Shown here in pieces: positions 34,502 to 43,104 of a stretch of 64,000 bases of DNA (its first letter is position 1; each line of letters starts with the position of its first letter). Below the pieces are notes generated by a model. It had not been told where the DNA came from, did not search any database, and saw only the letters and a list, made by a program, of their open reading frames with translations. The DNA is from Mycobacterium dioxanotrophicus (GTDB lineage: Bacteria > Actinomycetota > Actinomycetes > Mycobacteriales > Mycobacteriaceae). The stretch is from the NCBI RefSeq assembly GCF_002157835.1, contig NZ_CP020809.1, positions 1,736,001-1,800,000 of the forward strand, given 5' to 3'. Made by a program: the position numbers and the translations under genes.

Positions 34502-35222
34502 GGTCGTCGGAGCGACCGGCCGCCAGCCGGGACCATTGCGGTATCGGCCTGCCGTCGATGCGTGTGTTGGAACCGTCGACCGGCCAGTGCTGCGGCCACC
34601 CCGCGGGGGAGTCCTCCCAGGGTTCCTGCCGCCCGTACACGGTCAGGTCCATGAGTGCGTAGCTGTAGTCCATGGCTTCCACGCCGCGGCGGGTGGTCCA
34701 GTACGTCTCGAAGACGCGGTCATCGGCGCGCAGGTAGCAGACGATGTGCATCATCCCGACGCTGCGCCCGACCAGGAGGGTGTCCAGCGAGGGCAGCGCG
34801 GAATACCACGGGACCTGCCAGCCCATGAACTCGCGATACCGGGCCGTTTCGGGATACGGGCCTTGCGCGAAGACCGCGTAGGTGATGTCGCGGGAGTGCA
34901 GGTAGGACAGTTCGGCGACCTGCGTGGTCACCCAGGTGCACCCCTCGCACTGCTCCGGCGCGGGATGCCCGGCATGCCACATGAAGTAATACACCAGCAG
35001 TTGGCGGCGGCCTTCGAAGGCGTCGAGCAGGGTGGTGGGCCCGGCGGGCCCGATCAGTTGCGACGTCGCGTCGACCTCCACCATGGGCAGCCGTCGGCGT
35101 GCCGCGGCGATCGCGTCGCCCTCGCGGACGTGCGCCTTCTCGCGCACGCGCAGTGCCGCGAGGTCGGCTTCGAACACCGACCGGTCGACAATCGCGGGCC
35201 GGCTTGGTGATTCGGCGTTCAC
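34488..35222 (-). CDS. DUF899 thioredoxin-like protein
   Basis: This 244-residue protein has the DUF899 pattern: LLVYYFMWHAGHPAPEQCEG, in which the pair C-x2-C (CEGC, about residues 93-96) sits where thioredoxin-fold redox cysteines lie, then a C-terminal half rich in aromatics (MDYSYALMDLTVYGRQEPWEDSP). It may be a cytosolic redox protein; the substrate is unknown. It is eight bases downstream of the next minus-strand gene (35231) and is probably cotranscribed with it. Confidence 0.85.
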   Translation of the reverse strand: MNAESPSRPAIVDRSVFEADLAALRVREKAHVREGDAIAAARRRLPMVEVDATSQLIGPAGPTTLLDAFEGRRQLLVYYFMWHAGHPAPEQCEGCTWVTTQVAELSYLHSRDITYAVFAQGPYPETARYREFMGWQVPWYSALPSLDTLLVGRSVGMMHIVCYLRADDRVFETYWTTRRGVEAMDYSYALMDLTVYGRQEPWEDSPAGWPQHWPVDGSNTRIDGRPIPQWSRLAAGRSDDLTGG

Positions 35223-35230
35223 GGGGCCTC

Positions 35231-35887
35231 CTACTCGGCGAGGTCAGTGTCGGCGGGCCCGAACATATACAGGTGCTCGAGCACGGGCGTCGGATCGGCT
35301 GACCAGTCCATGGCTGCGAGTTGAGCGCGGCTGCGTCGCCCGGTGCGCCACCGCAAGACCTCGAATCGCGTGGTGCGCAAGCCTATCTCGCTGCCGTCCT
35401 GCGGACCGGTCCGGTAGTCGCCGTCCTCGACGGTCACCCGCATCGGGACGGGAGTGTTCAGAATGTTCAGCAGTTGATCGGAGGCCTGTGCCACTGCGGC
35501 ATCCGTGCGGGCACCAGGCGCGCCGAGGGCGCCCCGGATGTCGTGCTCGTGCACGACGATGTCGCCGAGCGGGGGAGCGGTTCCCCGCTCGGCGAGGCGT
35601 TGCAACTGGGTCGCCGCAGCGTCCCAGGCGGTCAGCACCGCGGTGGTGTCATGTCCCTCGAAACGTGCTATCTGCGCGGCGGTTTCGGCGTCGGACGGCG
35701 GTACGGTCAGCGTGCCGGCGGCCCAGTCTTCAGCGACCGCGGTCATGTGCGCGACGACATCGCGTACCGACCACAGCGGACAGGCCGGCACGCTGGCCTC
35801 CCACGCGTCCTTGGTCATCAGGTCGATGATGCGCTGCCGGGTATCGCGGTAGAGGGTCCAGACGTAGACGGGGTCAGCGGTCGTCAT
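35231..35887 (-). CDS. Maleylpyruvate-isomerase-fold (TIGR03083/DinB-like) protein
   Basis: This 218-residue protein has the metal-dependent mycothiol-S-transferase-like pattern: CPLWSVRDVVAHMTAVAEDW with one His, and GDIVVHEHDIRGALG with two more, forming a three-His metal site as in mycothiol-dependent maleylpyruvate isomerase. It probably uses mycothiol, though the reaction is unknown. Two 19-bp operator-like repeats lie just upstream, so it and the DUF899 gene downstream are likely repressed by a TetR, perhaps the one at 35998. Confidence 0.85.
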   Translation of the reverse strand: MTTADPVYVWTLYRDTRQRIIDLMTKDAWEASVPACPLWSVRDVVAHMTAVAEDWAAGTLTVPPSDAETAAQIARFEGHDTTAVLTAWDAAATQLQRLAERGTAPPLGDIVVHEHDIRGALGAPGARTDAAVAQASDQLLNILNTPVPMRVTVEDGDYRTGPQDGSEIGLRTTRFEVLRWRTGRRSRAQLAAMDWSADPTPVLEHLYMFGPADTDLAE

Positions 35888-35908
35888 GCCGAGCCATCCC
35901 TTCGATCG

Positions 35909-35977
35909 TTAAACAACTCTGTTGAATGTTCTTCCAGGACATCACGCGCGATGCGAATAGTCAACAAGTTTGTTTAA
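35909..35977. promoter_or_regulatory. Two inverted copies of a 19-bp operator-like site
   Basis: TTAAACAACTCTGTTGAAT at 35909-35927 and, on the opposite strand, TTAAACAAACTTGTTGACT at 35959-35977 share 15 of 19 bases. Their centres are 50 bases apart, about five helical turns. They lie 22 bases before the start of the minus-strand gene at 35887. Confidence 0.65.
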
Positions 35978-35997
35978 TGATTGTCGCTATGTGCTGC

Positions 35998-36603
35998 TCA
36001 GCGGCGCAGATTCTCGATCCCGAGATCGAGCGCCGTCTCGAGATACGAGATGTCGCCGGTGGCCAGTAGGATGCCGACGCCACCCTGGATCCCGGCCAGC
36101 AGTGCCGCCGATGCGCGGTCGGCGTCGATGCGTGCCGAGATCTTGCCCTGGGTCTGCATCGCCGTGATCCCTGCCGCGATGTCGTCGTGCCAGCGCCGCA
36201 CGAGCGTCGCGGTGACGGCTTGGGCGCCCGGGGTGGTGCGCCCGGTCTCCGACATCAGCATGCTCATCGGGCAGCTCTGGCCCTGCCGGCGGTAGCGATC
36301 GACGACGGCGTCGCGCCAGCGCTGCCACGCCGCCCACGACGTCAGTGCGCCGAGATGCGGTTGCTGGTCGGCGAGCACCTGATCGGCTTCGTGTGCCGCG
36401 ACGGCGAGCAGCAGCTGCTCCTTGCCGCCCGGGAAGTAGTGGAACAGTTGGCTTTTGGATGTCTGCGTGCGGGCGCGGATGTCGTCGAGCGTGGTCTCGG
36501 CCACGCCGCGGCTGCGGATCTCGGCTGCGGCACCCTCGATGATGCGCCGCTGGGTCGCCTGCCCTTTGGCGGTGAATTTCTGGACTTGCAGGTCCATTTT
36601 CAT
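35998..36603 (-). CDS. TetR/AcrR family regulator
   Basis: This 201-residue regulator has a TetR helix-turn-helix at residues about 14-62 (IIEGAAAEIRSRG, TSKSQLFHYFPGGKEQLLLAV) and a C-terminal domain with SCPMSMLMSETG, as in the YxaF/LmrA subgroup. ATG 36603 is only 18 bases from the start of the divergent SDR gene, and near-perfect palindromes cover both start regions, so it probably represses itself and the SDR. It could also bind the sites at 35909-35977. Confidence 0.88.
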   Translation of the reverse strand: MKMDLQVQKFTAKGQATQRRIIEGAAAEIRSRGVAETTLDDIRARTQTSKSQLFHYFPGGKEQLLLAVAAHEADQVLADQQPHLGALTSWAAWQRWRDAVVDRYRRQGQSCPMSMLMSETGRTTPGAQAVTATLVRRWHDDIAAGITAMQTQGKISARIDADRASAALLAGIQGGVGILLATGDISYLETALDLGIENLRR

Positions 36604-36630
36604 CGCAGTACACCTGAACTCATGAGTCCA
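36581..36630. promoter_or_regulatory. Paired 16-bp palindromes spanning the tetR/SDR start codons
   Basis: TGGACTTGCAGGTCCA (36581-36596) and TGAACTCATGAGTCCA (36615-36630) are each palindromes with one mismatched pair. The first overlaps the first codons of tetR; the second contains the ATG of the SDR. Both share TGGACT/AGTCCA half-sites. Confidence 0.6.
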
Positions 36631-37371
36631 GAGAGTACGCGTTTGCAAGGTCGGACAGCACTGGTCACAGGGTCCACCGGGGGACTCGGCGTCGCCATCG
36701 CCAAAGCGCTGGCCGCCGAGGGCGCCCGGGTCATCGTCACGGGGCGAAACAAGGTGCGCGGCGACGCCGTCGTTGCCGACATCCGGTCCGCCGGCGGGGG
36801 CGCGGACTTCGTCGCCGCCGATCTCGGTGCGGGGGAGGACGAGATCCGTCGCCTCGCCACGGCCGCAGGCGACGTCGACATCCTCGTCAACAATGCCGGC
36901 GTGTGGTCCTCCCCGGAGCCCACCGCCAACATCACCGAGGCCACCCTGCTGGAGTCCTACCGCGCCAACGTCGTCGGCCCGTTCCTGCTCACCGGCGCGC
37001 TGGCGCCTGCCATGGTCGCGCGCGGCCGAGGCGCGGTCGTCAACATCGGTTCCATCACGGGCCTGATCGGCGGTGACAAGTCCGCGCTGTACAACTCGAC
37101 CAAGGCGGCCGTGCATTCGCTGACCAAGTCGTGGGCCGCCGAGTACGGCCCGGCCGGCGTGCGGGTCAACGCCGTCGCGCCCGGACCGATCGCGACCGAG
37201 CGCGCCGCCGAGGCGGCCGACCATGTCGCACCGGTACTGGCCCGGATCCCGTCGCGGCGCATGAGCACGCCCGAGGAGGTCGCTGCCGCGGTCGTCTTCC
37301 TGGCGGGCGATGACGCCGCCAACATCCACGGCGCGGTACTCAGTGTGGATGGTGGCTGGGCGGCTGTTTAA
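36622..37371 (+). CDS. Short-chain dehydrogenase/reductase (TetR-controlled)
   Basis: This 249-residue classical SDR has VTGSTGGLGVAIAKAL for cofactor binding, NNAGVWSSP, the catalytic Ser in NIGSITGLIGG and YNSTK as the active-site Tyr/Lys, ending with SVDGGWAAV. The substrate is unknown. It is divergent to tetR with an 18-base gap and is followed by a DoxX gene that has its own leaderless promoter overlapping the SDR stop. Confidence 0.9.
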   Translation: MSPESTRLQGRTALVTGSTGGLGVAIAKALAAEGARVIVTGRNKVRGDAVVADIRSAGGGADFVAADLGAGEDEIRRLATAAGDVDILVNNAGVWSSPEPTANITEATLLESYRANVVGPFLLTGALAPAMVARGRGAVVNIGSITGLIGGDKSALYNSTKAAVHSLTKSWAAEYGPAGVRVNAVAPGPIATERAAEAADHVAPVLARIPSRRMSTPEEVAAAVVFLAGDDAANIHGAVLSVDGGWAAV

Positions 37372-37392
37372 CAGATGACCTAGATTCTGTTA
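37369..37392. promoter_or_regulatory. Inverted repeat and leaderless -10 box before doxX
   Basis: TAACAGA (37369-37375) and TCTGTTA (37386-37392) form a perfect seven-base inverted repeat with a 10-base spacer. TAGATT (37381-37386) is a good -10 element seven bases before ATG 37394, so the repeat covers the promoter. The left arm includes the stop codon of the SDR. Confidence 0.6.
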
Positions 37393-37393
37393 C

Positions 37394-37915
37394 ATGGCTG
37401 CTGACGTTGCGATCCTGATTCTGCGGGTGGTTCTCGGGCTGACCATGGCCGCCCACGGCTACAACAAGTTCTTCGGCGGGGGCCGGATCGCCGGAACCGC
37501 GCGATGGTTCGAGAGCATCGGCATGAAGCCGGGGACCTTCCATGCCCGGGTGGCGGCCAGTACCGAGCTGGCCGCCGGCCTGGGCCTGGCGCTCGGTCTG
37601 CTGACGCCGGTGCCCGCGGCCGGGTTCGTCGCGCTCATGCTGGTGGCGGCCTGGACCGTGCACCGGCACAACGGGTTCTTCATCGTCAAGGAGGGCTGGG
37701 AGTACAACCTGATCCTCGCGGTGACCGCGGTCGCGATCGCCGGTACCGGGGCCGGTCGCTACAGCCTGGACTACGCCCTGTTCCACACGTCCGGGTTCTA
37801 TCACCTGCTGCACGGATGGTGCGGACTGGCGATCGCCGTGGTGCTCGGGTTGGCCGGTGGCGTCGGCCAATTGGTGATCTTCTTCCGTCCGCCCGTCAAG
37901 GCGGGCAGCGCCTAG
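37394..37915 (+). CDS. DoxX family membrane protein
   Basis: This 173-residue protein has four hydrophobic segments, including ILILRVVLGLTMAAHGYNKFF, the family's signature start, and AAGLGLALGLLTPVPAAGFVALMLV. DoxX proteins are small inner-membrane proteins linked in mycobacteria to a superoxide-detoxifying complex with SodA and SseA; this role has not been shown for this paralogue. There is no ribosome binding site before ATG 37394; the leaderless promoter at 37381 explains the start. Confidence 0.88.
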   Translation: MAADVAILILRVVLGLTMAAHGYNKFFGGGRIAGTARWFESIGMKPGTFHARVAASTELAAGLGLALGLLTPVPAAGFVALMLVAAWTVHRHNGFFIVKEGWEYNLILAVTAVAIAGTGAGRYSLDYALFHTSGFYHLLHGWCGLAIAVVLGLAGGVGQLVIFFRPPVKAGSA

Positions 37916-37978
37916 CGCCGACACTACGGTTTCTGCTGCATTTCCGGCGTTTTCGCGCCAAAAACCGTAGTTTCGGCG
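37916..37978. terminator. Long inverted repeat between doxX and DUF3556
   Basis: CGCCGACACTACGGTTT (37916-37932) pairs with AAACCGTAGTTTCGGCG (37962-37978) with one mismatch in 17. It begins at the stop of doxX, so it probably ends that transcript. Parts resemble dispersed intergenic palindromes of fast-growing mycobacteria. Confidence 0.65.
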
Positions 37979-37996
37979 TTCGGGGACAATTTCGAC

Positions 37997-38010
37997 TAGA
38001 ACACGTTCTA
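37997..38010. promoter_or_regulatory. Perfect KstR-type operator
   Basis: TAGAACACGTTCTA is a perfect 14-base palindrome and an exact match to TnnAACnnGTTnnA. It ends 11 bases before the DUF3556 gene start. Confidence 0.8.
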
Positions 38011-38021
38011 ATCTTGCCGGC

Positions 38022-39752
38022 ATGGGATTTCTCAAACAGGACACCCCACAGATCGACTTCGAGCAGTGGAGCAAGGGCACGCGGGCGGAGAAGATCGTGC
38101 CGATGGCCCGGCACTGGGCCGAGGTCGGCTTCGGCACCCCGGTCGCACTGCACCTGTTCTACGTCGCGAAGATCGCCGCCTACATCCTGGTGGCCTGGCT
38201 GATCGCGCTCAGCACGGTCGGCATCGACGGCTTCATCAATGTCGCGCACTGGTATGCCGAACCGATCGTGTACCAGAAGGTCGTGTTCTTCACGATGCTG
38301 TTCGAGGTCGTGGGGTTCGGCTGCGGCTTCGGGCCGCTGAACAACCGGTTCTTCCCGCCGATGGGCTCGGCGTTGTACTGGTTGCGCCCCAAGACCATTC
38401 GGCTGCCACCGTGGCCCAGCCGGATCCCGCTCACTGCGGGCGACAGCCGCACACCACTGGATGTGCTGCTCTACGCCGCGCTCCTGGTGGGGCTGCTGGT
38501 GGCGCTGTTCTCGCAGGGCACCGGCCCCATCCCGGCGCTCGGCACTGAGATCGGCGTGCTGCCGGTCTGGCAGACCGCGACGATCGTCGGGCTGCTCGCC
38601 GCGGTCGGCCTGCGGGACAAGGTCATCTTCCTGGCCGCCCGCGGCGAGGTGTACGGCTCGCTGGCCGTGTGCTTCCTGTTCACCGGCGCCGACATCGTCA
38701 TCGCCGCCAAACTGGTCTGCCTGGTGATCTGGCTCGGCGCAGCCACGTCCAAGCTCAACAAGCACTTCCCGTTCGTCATCTCGACGATGATGAGCAACAA
38801 CCCGGTGGTCCGTCCTCGCTGGATCAAGCGCAGGTTCTTCGAGCACTTCCCGGACGATCTACGGCCGGGGCTGCTGTCGCGGTCCCTCGCGCATTTCAGC
38901 ACGGCGATCGAGGGCCTGGTGCCGTTGGTGCTGTTCTTCTCCGGTGGCGGCTGGCCCACGTACGTCGCGGCCTTCGTCATGCTGTGCTTCCACTTCGGCA
39001 TCCTGTCCTCGATCCCGATGGGGGTGCCACTGGAATGGAACGTCTTCATGATGTTCTCGGTGCTGGCCCTGTTCGTCGGCCACGCGGGCGTCGGGCTCGG
39101 TGACCTCGCGACGCCCTGGCCGATCGTGCTGTTCGCCGTCGTCGCGGGCACGGTGGCGCTGGGAAACCTGTTCCCGCGCAAGGTGTCCTTCCTGCCGGGC
39201 ATGCGGTACTACGCGGGCAACTGGGATACGTCGCTGTGGTGCATCAAGGGATCGGCCGACGAGAAGATCGGCAAGGGCGTCGTCGCGATCGCCAGCATGC
39301 CCGCCGCGCAACTGGAGCGGTTCTATGGCAGCAAGGAGGCCGCGCAGATCCCGCTGTACATGGGATATGCCTTCCGCGCGTTCAACACTCACGGCCGGGC
39401 GCTGTTCACCCTGGCCCACCGAGCGATGGCCGGGCAGAACGAGGACGACTACACCCTCACTGACGGTGAGCGCATCGTCAGCACCGCCATCGGCTGGAAC
39501 TTCGGCGACGGGCACATGAGCAACGAGCAGTTGGTTGCCGCATTGCACAAGCGATGCGGCTTCGAGCCGGGCGAGGTTCGCATCGTCATGCTCGACGCGC
39601 AACCCATCCACCGGCAGACGCAGCAGTACCGACTGGTCGACGCCGCGACGGGCGAATTCGAGAGCGGATACGTCAACGTCGCCGACATGGTGACCCGTCA
39701 GCCATGGGCCGATGACGTGCCGGTGCACGTCCATCGAGATGACTTCGCCTGA
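38022..39752 (+). CDS. DUF3556 multi-pass membrane protein
   Basis: This 576-residue protein has about nine or ten hydrophobic segments between residues 40 and 385 (for example IAAYILVAWLIALSTVGI and VGLLVALFSQG), then a soluble C-terminal region (about 395-576) with MSNEQLVAALHKRCGFEPGE and a QQYRLVDAATGEFESGYVNVADM ending. I recognise the actinobacterial DUF3556 family, whose function is unknown. The perfect KstR operator 11 bases upstream places it in the sterol-responsive regulon, so a transport or membrane-enzyme role in steroid use is plausible. Confidence 0.85.
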   Translation: MGFLKQDTPQIDFEQWSKGTRAEKIVPMARHWAEVGFGTPVALHLFYVAKIAAYILVAWLIALSTVGIDGFINVAHWYAEPIVYQKVVFFTMLFEVVGFGCGFGPLNNRFFPPMGSALYWLRPKTIRLPPWPSRIPLTAGDSRTPLDVLLYAALLVGLLVALFSQGTGPIPALGTEIGVLPVWQTATIVGLLAAVGLRDKVIFLAARGEVYGSLAVCFLFTGADIVIAAKLVCLVIWLGAATSKLNKHFPFVISTMMSNNPVVRPRWIKRRFFEHFPDDLRPGLLSRSLAHFSTAIEGLVPLVLFFSGGGWPTYVAAFVMLCFHFGILSSIPMGVPLEWNVFMMFSVLALFVGHAGVGLGDLATPWPIVLFAVVAGTVALGNLFPRKVSFLPGMRYYAGNWDTSLWCIKGSADEKIGKGVVAIASMPAAQLERFYGSKEAAQIPLYMGYAFRAFNTHGRALFTLAHRAMAGQNEDDYTLTDGERIVSTAIGWNFGDGHMSNEQLVAALHKRCGFEPGEVRIVMLDAQPIHRQTQQYRLVDAATGEFESGYVNVADMVTRQPWADDVPVHVHRDDFA

Positions 39753-40119
39753 GCCCGTTGCGGTCTGGCGAGACGAGACCGGCCGGCTCATGAGCGATCT
39801 GGGCGCCGTGGACACGGGATGTCACGCGACCGTGCGAGCGGGTCACTGTGCGCAGCGTTCTCAGTGCGTCCTGGTGCATCGGCCGCCGGGACCGCGACTG
39901 CTGTTCGGTGAGTTGATGTCCGAACTCGACGACGAGGCCGGGATCTACTTGGAGACCCATGCGAAACTGATTGCGGCCGATATGATCTCGATCAGCGTCG
40001 ACCATGTCGGCGCCAGCGGCCCACCAGGGAGCTGGCGTTACCGGCTGCTGCCGATGCGATGGAAGACCGCCGACGGGTGGCGGGATACCGCTGCGCGGCT
40101 GGCGGTCTGGCCGGACTGA
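39739..40119 (+). CDS. Hypothetical protein
   Basis: This 126-residue protein beginning MTSPEPVAVWRDETG overlaps the end of the DUF3556 gene by 14 bases and is probably cotranscribed with it. It has no membrane helix or signal peptide; the sequence HETHAK-like and RLLPMRWKTADGWRDTAARL gives no recognised family. Two cysteines (residues about 28 and 37) and several His residues are present but form no clear motif. Confidence 0.6.
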   Translation: MTSPEPVAVWRDETGRLMSDLGAVDTGCHATVRAGHCAQRSQCVLVHRPPGPRLLFGELMSELDDEAGIYLETHAKLIAADMISISVDHVGASGPPGSWRYRLLPMRWKTADGWRDTAARLAVWPD

Positions 40120-40127
40120 GCCGGTGC

Positions 40128-40919
40128 TCAGCGCATGACGTCGCGGACTTTGACGCTCTCGATGTCCTTGAGCATGAGGACGCGCGCGGTGTCCAGATGC
40201 TTGCGCCAGTGCGCCTCGGCGGCGTCGCCGTCACCGGAGCGGATGAGCTGAATCAGCTTGCGATAGGAGCGCATCAGCTTGTCGTAGTCGTTCTTGGCGA
40301 CCGGCCGGCGCTCCTTGAACAGGAAGGCGTGGTGTCGCACGGTGATCTCGTGCAGCATGCCGGCGATGATCCCCAAGGTGGCGTTGCCCGACAGCTCCAC
40401 GACCCGGCGGTGAAAATCTCCGGTGGTCTCGGCCAGTCGGTCTGACTGGTAGTCCTTCGGGATGTGCTCGTCGAGCATCTGTTCCAGTTCGGCGAAAGCC
40501 TCTTCGTCGCCCTTCTCGGCCAGCAGGCGTGCGGCCATCGGCTCGATCGCCGCACGCCCGACCAGCAGATCGGCGATGTCGGCACCGGAGAGCTCGAGCA
40601 GCAGGCCGGCCGGGCGCGCGACGATCTCGGGACCGGGCACCCGGACCCGGGCACCCGTGCGGGAGCCGCGCCGCACTTCGACCAGCCGTTCGGATTCCAG
40701 CACGCGCACCGCCTCGCGCAACGTGGGCCTGCTGACCCCGAAGTGCTCCATGAGCTCGGCTTCGTTGGGCAGGAAGTCGCCTTCCTTGAGCTGGCCGTCG
40801 ACGACCATGCGGCGCAGGGTGCCTGCCACGAGCTCGGCGGTCTTCGGGGAGCGGACCGGGGTGTGCGGCGTCATCGAGTCCGGCCCGATCATCGGCGCCA
40901 GCGGTGTACTTCCAGCCAC
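40128..40919 (-). CDS. GntR family regulator, FadR/FCD subfamily
   Basis: This 263-residue regulator has a winged helix at residues about 25-95 (EAELMEHFGVSRPTLREAVRVLESERLVEVRRG) and an all-helical FCD ligand domain (IEPMAARLLAEKGDEEAF, HRRVVELSGNATLG, HHAFLFKERRPVAK) whose histidines probably bind metal and an acid ligand. GTG 40919 follows AGGAG. It is divergent to the thiolase/crotonase/dehydrogenase operon and is the obvious candidate to control it, possibly through the site at 41064-41078. Confidence 0.9.
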   Translation of the reverse strand: MAGSTPLAPMIGPDSMTPHTPVRSPKTAELVAGTLRRMVVDGQLKEGDFLPNEAELMEHFGVSRPTLREAVRVLESERLVEVRRGSRTGARVRVPGPEIVARPAGLLLELSGADIADLLVGRAAIEPMAARLLAEKGDEEAFAELEQMLDEHIPKDYQSDRLAETTGDFHRRVVELSGNATLGIIAGMLHEITVRHHAFLFKERRPVAKNDYDKLMRSYRKLIQLIRSGDGDAAEAHWRKHLDTARVLMLKDIESVKVRDVMR

Positions 40920-41063
40920 AACGGTCTCCTGCTAACTCTCCCAATAACACTGAACGACCCGGCCGCTGCGGCTAGGTGTACAACTCAGTAAACCATGTGG
41001 GACGCGGTAGCCGCGGCAAACGGAGCAATCACCGTACCCGAAACCGCAGGCTATGGCCGTCTA

Positions 41064-41104
41064 CCAACTAGTAGGTTGACCTAGTAAACCTTCTGTTCTA
41101 CGTT
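41064..41104 (+). promoter_or_regulatory. Promoter with overlapping operator for the beta-oxidation operon
   Basis: TTGACC (41076-41081) and TACGTT (41099-41104) with a 17-base spacer form a sigma-A-type promoter. The 15-base CCAACTAGTAGGTTG (41064-41078) overlaps the -35 box; on the other strand it reads CAACCTACTAGTTGG, one base different from 53161-53175. Confidence 0.6.
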
Positions 41105-41158
41105 CACTTGTAATACAGAGGCTTTGTCAACGCCAACCCAACTTCGAAGGAGAAGTCC

Positions 41159-42303
<1,145 letters not shown>

Positions 42304-42307
<4 letters not shown>

Positions 42308-43101
42308 CCGAGGAAGGCACGCTCGGCGCGATTGTTGAAAAGCGCGGCAACGTCCTGCTCATCACCATCAACCGGCCCGAGGCGCGCAACGCGGTCAACT
42401 CCTCGGTGAGCATCGCCGTCGGCGACGCGCTGGAGCAGGCCCAGAACGATCCGGAGATCCGGGCCGTGGTGATCACGGGATCGGGCGACAAGTCGTTCTG
42501 TGCGGGCGCCGATCTGAAGGCGATCTCGCGCGGGGAAAACCTCTTCCATCCCGACCATCCCGAATACGGATTCGCCGGATACGTCAGCCATTTCATCGAC
42601 AAGCCGACAATCGCCGCGGTCAACGGCACTGCGCTGGGCGGCGGCACCGAACTGGCCCTGGCCAGTGACCTGATCGTGGCCGAGGAAAGCGCGAAATTCG
42701 GCCTGCCCGAAGTGAAGCGGGGACTCATCGCGGGCGCCGGTGGCGTGTTCCGCATCGCCGAGCAGCTGCCCCGCAAGGTGGCGAACGAGCTGCTGTTCAC
42801 CGGTGAGCCGATGTCTTCGGCCGACGCGCTGCGGTGGGGCCTGATCAACCAGGTGGTCCCCGACGGCACCGTCGTCGACGCCGCACTCAAACTGGCCGAA
42901 CGGATCACGGGCAACGCGCCGCTGGCCGTGCAGGCCAGCAAGCGGGTGGCCTACGGCGTCGACGACGGCGTCATCACCGCAGACAAGGACGGCTGGAAGC
43001 GCACCAACCGCGAATTCAGCACGCTGCTGCAGACCGAAGACGCCAAAGAGGGGCCGCTGGCCTTCGCTCAGAAGCGCCAACCTGTTTGGAAGGCAAGGTA
43101 A
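42304..43101 (+). CDS. Enoyl-CoA hydratase/isomerase (crotonase family)
   Basis: This 265-residue crotonase-fold protein has LITINRPEARNAVNSS, oxyanion-hole segments CAGADLKAISRG and GTALGGGTELALA, and a catalytic Glu in FGLPEVKRGLIAGAGG. It hydrates enoyl-CoA in beta-oxidation. GTG 42304 overlaps the thiolase stop (GTGA), so the two are coupled; the acyl-CoA dehydrogenase follows after three bases. Confidence 0.9.
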
Positions 43102-43104
43102 GCC

